Shown here: piece by piece, positions 35,936 to 40,811 of the stretch | How positions within the stretch are numbered: position 1 is the stretch's first letter | Layout of the letters: the number at the start of each line of letters is the position of its first letter | DNA from: Bacteroidales bacterium | GTDB lineage: Bacteria > Bacteroidota > Bacteroidia > Bacteroidales > JAAYJT01 | Direction of reading: 5' to 3' | DNA length: 40,811 nt | Assembly: GCA_012522795.1 (NCBI GenBank) | Contig: JAAYJT010000079.1 | Coordinates: 1 to 40,811 of the forward strand | The notes under the pieces: generated by a model | Seen by the model: only the letters and a program-made list of their open reading frames with translations | The model's database searches: none | Told to the model about the DNA's origin: nothing | Made by a program: the position numbers and the translations under genes

Positions 35936-36997
35936 ATGGATATAAGGCAAACTTCAGAACCTCAGCCTTCAATGCCTTCAAAACCTTATCCTGTTATCCG
36001 GAACAAGAGAGTACTTGTTACTGGCGGTGCCGGTTTTATAGGTTCAAATATTTGTGAAGATCTTCTAAAATTTAACAATAAGGTTATTTGTTTCGATAAT
36101 TTTTTAACTGGTTTTCGAAAAAACATTGAACCTTTTCTCACTAATTCAAATTTTCAGTTGATTGAAGGTGATATTAGAAATATTGAAGATTGCCGGAGGG
36201 CTTGTGAGGGAGCTGACCTTGTTCTGCATCAGGCAGCATTAGGCTCAGTACCTCGCTCAATAAATGACCCTCTAACAACTAACGATATAAATATTAATGG
36301 ATTCTTAAATGTTTTGATTGCTGCCCGCGATGCTAAAATCAAGCGTTTTGTGTATGCTGTGAGTTCATCCGTTTATGGAGATTTGGCTGATTTACCCAAA
36401 ATAGAGGAAAATATCGGCAACCCTTTATCACCCTATGCAGTAACAAAATATGCAAACGAGCTTTATGCCCATGTTTTCGCACTCAATTATGGTATGGAAA
36501 TTATAGGACTAAGGTATTTTAATGTATTTGGAAAACGACAGGACCCGAACGGACCCTATGCTGCTGTAATTCCCAAATTTACCATGCTGCTGATGGCTCA
36601 TAAAAGCCCCGTAATAAATGGCGACGGTTCTAATTCCCGCGATTTCACTTTTATTGATAATGTGTTGCAAATGAACCATCTGGCAGCTACTACCCAAAAC
36701 AAAGAAGCACTGGGGCAGGTTTTTAATACTGCAACCAGCGAACGTAATGATCTGAACCAGTTATTTAATTATATCAAGGAATATCTGAGCCTCTATGATA
36801 AAGATATAGTAAAAATTGAACCTGTTTATGGACCTGAACGTCAGAGTGACATACCTCATTCACTTGCTTCAATTGATAAAGCAAAAAGGCTGCTTGGTTA
36901 TAATCCTCAGTTTAATTTAAAAGAAGGTCTAAAAATTGCTGTAAAATGGTATTACGAAAACCTGAAAATACTTAAACCTGATATCTCATTAAATTAA
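35936..36997 (+). CDS. UDP-N-acetylhexosamine(uronate) 4-epimerase (WbpP/TviC type)
   Basis: Interconverts gluco and galacto forms of UDP-GlcNAc or UDP-GlcNAcA. The 353-aa SDR protein has the NAD motif GGAGFIGSN, the catalytic YAVTKY (YxxxK), and family-specific stretches: QAALGSVPRSINDP, ALNYGMEIIGLRYFNVFGKR and DPNGPYAAVIPK. These match WbpP and TviC well and differ from GalE. An N-terminal leader of about 20 residues rich in Pro and Ser precedes the Rossmann fold. It is divergent from the WbpB-like/TviB-like/upxY run and is probably part of the same sugar pathway. Confidence 0.88.
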   Translation: MDIRQTSEPQPSMPSKPYPVIRNKRVLVTGGAGFIGSNICEDLLKFNNKVICFDNFLTGFRKNIEPFLTNSNFQLIEGDIRNIEDCRRACEGADLVLHQAALGSVPRSINDPLTTNDININGFLNVLIAARDAKIKRFVYAVSSSVYGDLADLPKIEENIGNPLSPYAVTKYANELYAHVFALNYGMEIIGLRYFNVFGKRQDPNGPYAAVIPKFTMLLMAHKSPVINGDGSNSRDFTFIDNVLQMNHLAATTQNKEALGQVFNTATSERNDLNQLFNYIKEYLSLYDKDIVKIEPVYGPERQSDIPHSLASIDKAKRLLGYNPQFNLKEGLKIAVKWYYENLKILKPDISLN

Positions 36998-37047
36998 ATA
37001 TCAAATACTTAACCTAATTTTATTAATTAGCCCAAACCCCACTCCAT

Positions 37048-37152
37048 TTAACTTTTCACTCTTAACTTTTAACTTTTCATTTTTCACTTTTCATTTTTCA
37101 CTTTTAACTTTTCACTCTTAACTTTTAACTCTTAACTTTTAACTCTTAACTT
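37048..37152 (+). repeat. Array of fifteen 7-bp repeats (TTMAYTY) before the aldehyde dehydrogenase gene
   Basis: Fifteen contiguous heptamers, all variants of TTAACTT, TTAACTC, TTCACTT, TTCACTC and TTCATTT, fill 37048-37152 without a break. They stop 8 bp before the ATG at 37161. One strand is purine-free except for A. The array replaces the usual promoter and leader region, and no TAnnTTTG lies between it and the ATG. Copy-number change would alter the spacing of any upstream promoter. Confidence 0.88.
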
Positions 37153-37160
37153 CCCTTCTC

Positions 37161-38579
37161 ATGAAACAATATAGACTCTACCTTGCCGGCGAATTTCGCG
37201 AAACCAGGAACTCAATAGAAGTCAGGAATCCTTTTAACAATGAAGTAATTGGTCTGGTTTCCATTGCTTCAAAAAATGATCTTGAAGATGCCATTGTTGC
37301 TGCTGAGGCAGTATTTTCAGAATTTCGCAAACTGCCATCATATCAGCGTTATAAGATACTAATGCAAATATGTAATGAGCTTGATAATGAGAAAGACCGC
37401 CTTTCAAAAATCCTTGCTGCCGAAGCTGCCAAACCCATCAGGCTTGCTGCGGCTGAAATTGACAGGGCTGTTGAGACTTTCAGGATTGCTGCCGAAGAAA
37501 GTAAACGGCTGCCAAGGGAATATATCAGCCTCGACTGGACATCAGCGGGGTTAAATAAGGAAGGACTTGTTAAGTATTTTCCGGTAGGACTTGTTGCCGG
37601 AATTGCACCTTTTAATTTCCCAATAAATCTTGCAGTTCATAAAATAGCTCCTGCAATAGCTGCCGGTTGCCCAATTATTCTTAAACCTTCTACATCTACA
37701 CCACTTTCAATGCTGGAGCTTGCCAAAATAATTGACAACAGCGATTTGCCCAAAGGTGCTGTTTCAATTTTACCAATGGATCGGCAAACAGGAAATCAGC
37801 TTGTAACTGATGAGAGGTTCAAACTATTGTCTTTCACCGGTTCGCCAGAAGTAGGATGGAAAATGAAACAGCAGGCAGGAAAGAAAAAAGTAGTGCTTGA
37901 GCTTGGAGGTAATGCCGGCGCTATAATTACTGAAACTTGTGATTTTGACTGGGCTATACGCCGTTGCATAGGAGGTGGTTTCTCATATGCCGGACAAGTA
38001 TGCATTCACACACAAAGAATTTATGTTCATGAAAGCATATTTAGCTCATTCACAAAACTTTATGTCGAAAAAGCCAGCAAGCTTAAATTCGGTGACCCTA
38101 TTGACCCATCAACAGATATTAGCTCCATGATTGATGAAACAAACGCAATAAGAGTAGAAACATGGGTAAATGAAGCTGTTAGTTATGGTGCGCAAATTTT
38201 AACAGGAGGCAAAAGAACCGGTTCATTTTACGAACCCACCGTACTAACTAATACCGAGCCTTCAATGAAAGTATGTGAGATGGAAGTTTTTGGTCCGCTT
38301 GTAGTCATTGAGTCATATAATAACTTTCATGATGCGGTAAAACTGATAAATAACGGGCGCTATGGCTTACAGGCAGGAGTTTTTACAAACAGAATTGATG
38401 AAATGAATTATGCATTTGAGCATCTTGAAGTTGGCGGAGTGATAATAAATGATGTTCCTACTTTCAGAGTTGATAATATGCCCTATGGAGGAGTAAAAGA
38501 TTCCGGTTTTGGAAGGGAAGGTGTAAAGTATGCTATCCTGGATATGATGGAGCCACGATTGCTAATTAAAAATTTCTGA
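37161..38579 (+). CDS. Aldehyde dehydrogenase family protein (NAD(P)-dependent)
   Basis: Oxidises an aldehyde to the acid (substrate unknown). The 472-aa protein has all the family residues: N152 (FNFP), general base E247 (LELGGN) and nucleophile C281 (AGQVC). VFGPLVVI and MPYGGVKDSGFGREG are also conserved. The short, SSDH/lactaldehyde-like form and IHTQRIYV suggest the group that includes lactaldehyde and phosphonoacetaldehyde/sulfoacetaldehyde-type enzymes; the sequence does not fix the substrate. It follows the epimerase after 163 bp containing the heptamer array. It is probably not part of the sugar locus. Confidence 0.88.
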   Translation: MKQYRLYLAGEFRETRNSIEVRNPFNNEVIGLVSIASKNDLEDAIVAAEAVFSEFRKLPSYQRYKILMQICNELDNEKDRLSKILAAEAAKPIRLAAAEIDRAVETFRIAAEESKRLPREYISLDWTSAGLNKEGLVKYFPVGLVAGIAPFNFPINLAVHKIAPAIAAGCPIILKPSTSTPLSMLELAKIIDNSDLPKGAVSILPMDRQTGNQLVTDERFKLLSFTGSPEVGWKMKQQAGKKKVVLELGGNAGAIITETCDFDWAIRRCIGGGFSYAGQVCIHTQRIYVHESIFSSFTKLYVEKASKLKFGDPIDPSTDISSMIDETNAIRVETWVNEAVSYGAQILTGGKRTGSFYEPTVLTNTEPSMKVCEMEVFGPLVVIESYNNFHDAVKLINNGRYGLQAGVFTNRIDEMNYAFEHLEVGGVIINDVPTFRVDNMPYGGVKDSGFGREGVKYAILDMMEPRLLIKNF

Positions 38580-38582
38580 AAA

Positions 38583-38614
38583 TTTGGACAATCGCATTGT
38601 TTTTCATATATTTG
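38583..38614 (+). promoter_or_regulatory. Promoter of the large secreted protein gene
   Basis: TTTG at 38583-38586, a 20-bp gap, then TATATTTG at 38607-38614, 27 bp before the ATG. The leader could fold a small hairpin, TGGGTT (38615-38620) with AACCCA (38631-38636). Confidence 0.65.
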
Positions 38615-38641
38615 TGGGTTATTAATCAAAAACCCATCAAC

Positions 38642-40811
38642 ATGAAAAAAATTGTACTTTTAGCAACAACAATTTTTGCTTTTATGGCTGTAAATAGCTT
38701 GCCAGTTCAGGCTTTTAGCCAAAACAAGGAAGCACTTAACCTGATCTCAGAGAAAACTCAATCTTCCAATCAGGTTGTCAATGATCTCATTAATCCTGAA
38801 CAAAGTTCAGGAAACAATAAAACAGTAAACGTGGTTGCCATTGGAAGTTCAGCAAATGCTTTTGGGCTTTCGGGCGCAGCACGCAATATTTTATGGGCTG
38901 ATAATCAGTTGAACACTATCACTTTTATTCATCGCATGAACAATCCTCCGGGAAGCGGAAATATTGCATTTAGCTATTCGGTAGATGGTGGTTTGACCTG
39001 GAATATAAATAATCAGATCCTGAGTTCGCAGTATAATGCCCGCTGGCCTCAGGGTGTAATTTATAATCCCACTGGCAATGTTTTACCCGAAATCGCCAGT
39101 TTTACTTATTTTTCGCCTTCAATGCCGAGTGGCAATTATGTATCAGGAACATGTAACCTTAATGTGCCTTTAAATCCTACTCATAACTTGTGGGAAGGAG
39201 AAATTACTGATGCAATTGTTAATTTTATTATCAATCCGGTTAGCGGAAATACATTTTCAGTTGCTGCAGGTACTGACGAGTTTGTTTATTCAGGTGATCT
39301 CGTGCTCACAAAAGGAGTATTCAACATTGCTACCAACGATTTTGATTACAGCCAAACGCTAATTCCGCTGCCTACTCATCCCCAGGGCAACCTGGAGGCG
39401 CCGGTAGATATCAGAATTGCTTTTGCTCCTGACGGGCTTGTTGGCTATATTTCAGTACTTTGGGATAACATGCTTGATACCCATGCCGGTGGACAAGGTT
39501 ATTATCCTATTCTTTTTAAAACTACCGATGGCGGAAATACCTGGGATTCACCGGAAGCTATAATTATAGGTGGTTCAGAAGGTTTTTCAGCAGTAAAAAA
39601 CTATTTAAACGATGACGAGCTGGAAGATATTTTTGGGTCACCTATACCGGATCGTAACTCCTTGATCTTTACTACCGCTTATGATCATGGATTAGCAGTG
39701 GATGTAAATGGCAACCCTCATATCGGAGTTACAGTCGGACTGATAAATACAAATCCATATATTATTTACGGAGGCAATGATGGATATACTGCCACTTTCC
39801 ATTTTTATAAATCCGCAACAACACAGGCTTTTGAAGCCAATTTGGTAAATCGTAACAAAACTTTCAGGGGATATTTTGGTTTTAACAATGAACTTTCTGA
39901 AGATAACCGCACACAGGTGTCAGTAACACAGGATGGTAGCAAAATATTTGTGTCATGGCTTGATACCGATTTTGAAGGAATATCTGATAATACCATGCCC
40001 GATATTTATTGCTGGGGTTTTGATGCCATGAAACAGAGTTTCACTCATGTTGCCAATGTTACCCAATCTTCTGAAGCCTGGTTCGAAGCTTTTAATGGCA
40101 CTGCATCGCATTATGTTTTCAGCAATCAAAACAGTTATACCATACCATTTGTATATCAAACAATTACTGATTTCGATCCTTTAAGCCCTGTTGACTATAA
40201 ATATATTAACGACTTCTCTTTTACAGATTCCGATTTTATCAGCGGCGTTACAGTAGATTTCATTGTGCAGGATATAAACAATGTTCCTGTTGCAGGTGCT
40301 TTAATTACTTTGGATGATATTACAAATCCGGCAGGAAATTATGTATTTCACAATATTACTCCGGGTGTTTATAATTACACTATCGAGAAATATGGATTTA
40401 ATACTTATACGGGAGTAGTAAATATTACAGATCAAAATGAAACCATTACGGTAACACTCGAGAATTCCGGCTTTGCAATGATTATTCGCGATGTTACTGC
40501 TATTGCCGGTGACGATATTCTTGTTGAGCTCGAAATAAATAATGAAGATTCTTTTATTACATTTCAGGCTGATATTTTGTTACCCGATGGTTTTGGATTT
40601 ATTGAAGGCTCAGCGCAATTAAATCCTGAACGAATAACCGACCATTCAACCACTGCCCATGTTTTACCCGAAACCAATATATTGCGTTGTTTAGCTTTAT
40701 CGCTTACTAATGATAGTTTTATTGGAAATTCCGGTGTTATTGCTTCTTTTATGTTGACCACCCCAACAACTCCGGGAATATACGAACTTGTTCTGATAAA
40801 CGGAGGACAAA
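38642..40811 (+). CDS. Large secreted protein with Asp-box and cohesin-like regions (incomplete at window end)
   Basis: Open from the ATG at 38642 to the window edge: 723 codons without a stop. A signal peptide is present (KKIVLLATTIFAFMAVNS..QAFS). The first 530 residues or so form a beta-rich domain with two Asp-box (BNR) motifs, SVDGGLTW and TTDGGNTW, as in sialidase-type beta-propellers. A carboxypeptidase-regulatory-like domain follows (VQDINNVPVAGALITLDD, then YTIEKYGFNTYTGVV). The last visible part (ILVELEINNEDSFITFQADI, LPDGFGFIEGSAQL) resembles cohesin-like domains of Bacteroidota surface proteins. Sialidase catalytic residues could not be confirmed. I expect a type IX secretion sorting domain beyond the window. 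Domain calls are by pattern. Confidence 0.8.
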   Translation, partial: MKKIVLLATTIFAFMAVNSLPVQAFSQNKEALNLISEKTQSSNQVVNDLINPEQSSGNNKTVNVVAIGSSANAFGLSGAARNILWADNQLNTITFIHRMNNPPGSGNIAFSYSVDGGLTWNINNQILSSQYNARWPQGVIYNPTGNVLPEIASFTYFSPSMPSGNYVSGTCNLNVPLNPTHNLWEGEITDAIVNFIINPVSGNTFSVAAGTDEFVYSGDLVLTKGVFNIATNDFDYSQTLIPLPTHPQGNLEAPVDIRIAFAPDGLVGYISVLWDNMLDTHAGGQGYYPILFKTTDGGNTWDSPEAIIIGGSEGFSAVKNYLNDDELEDIFGSPIPDRNSLIFTTAYDHGLAVDVNGNPHIGVTVGLINTNPYIIYGGNDGYTATFHFYKSATTQAFEANLVNRNKTFRGYFGFNNELSEDNRTQVSVTQDGSKIFVSWLDTDFEGISDNTMPDIYCWGFDAMKQSFTHVANVTQSSEAWFEAFNGTASHYVFSNQNSYTIPFVYQTITDFDPLSPVDYKYINDFSFTDSDFISGVTVDFIVQDINNVPVAGALITLDDITNPAGNYVFHNITPGVYNYTIEKYGFNTYTGVVNITDQNETITVTLENSGFAMIIRDVTAIAGDDILVELEINNEDSFITFQADILLPDGFGFIEGSAQLNPERITDHSTTAHVLPETNILRCLALSLTNDSFIGNSGVIASFMLTTPTTPGIYELVLINGGQ

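Noticed and set aside
39805-40761. Minus-strand open frames near the window end
   Set aside because: They are antisense to the continuous plus-strand secreted-protein frame, which has a signal peptide and promoter.

Overview
The window is a chromosomal segment of a low-GC Bacteroidota bacterium, most likely of the order Bacteroidales or a close uncultured relative. Four things support this. At least fifteen gene starts are preceded by the Bacteroidota -7 element TAnnTTTG, while Shine-Dalgarno sequences are almost absent. Several families are typical of the phylum (DUF2279-, DUF5606- and DUF6427-like proteins, an UpxY/NusG-like antiterminator, a roughly 490-residue GAPDH, a cysteate-synthase-type enzyme). 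The primary sigma factor is short (287 aa). The start of the window carries GCCCCGTAGGGGC-type palindromic repeats. I saw no tRNA, rRNA, CRISPR array, intact transposase or prophage gene.

Layout. 1-395: imperfect repeats carrying palindromes, ending in a promoter almost touching the glyS start. 396-4407: glycyl-tRNA synthetase, a Wzx-type flippase, and RNase Z on the opposite strand. 4684-12683 (minus strand): ribosomal protein S1 with an acidic repeat tail at its N terminus, YidC, CTP synthase and a long-form GAPDH. 12684-13805: 1.1 kb without a credible gene; it looks like a decayed group II intron without its reverse transcriptase gene, with a direct-repeat block where that gene should be. 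13806-16289 (minus): RpoD and a DegP/HtrA protease. 16610-21878 (plus): dapF, a GNAT acetyltransferase, mltG, a phosphohexomutase, a DUF2279-like protein and a TPR lipoprotein. 21928-26368 (minus): cysteate-synthase-like enzyme, then the purD / DUF6427-like / rnhB unit. 26475-27301 (plus): a zinc-ribbon/LysM membrane protein and a small coiled-coil protein. 27382-30278 (minus): a DUF5606-like gene, pyrK, a GyrI-like gene and pyrD. 30420-32769 (plus): dnaX and a PlsC-like acyltransferase. 32816-36997: a small divergent nucleotide-sugar locus (WbpB/WlbA-like oxidase, TviB-like dehydrogenase and UpxY on minus; WbpP/TviC-like epimerase on plus). 37048-37152: fifteen 7-bp repeats in front of an aldehyde dehydrogenase. 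38642-end: a large secreted protein that runs off the window.

Most genes are core functions: translation, membrane insertion, pyrimidine and purine synthesis, replication, cell wall. The accessory interest lies in the intron relic and repeat block (12823-13740), the nucleotide-sugar genes that could supply UDP-HexNAc uronic acids, the cysteate-synthase homologue that could feed sulfonolipid (capnine) synthesis, the heptamer array, and the multidomain secreted protein. No complete, clearly undescribed system is visible. The best candidates for a second look are the intron relic, the leader palindrome of rpsA, and the pyrK/GyrI-like/pyrD arrangement.
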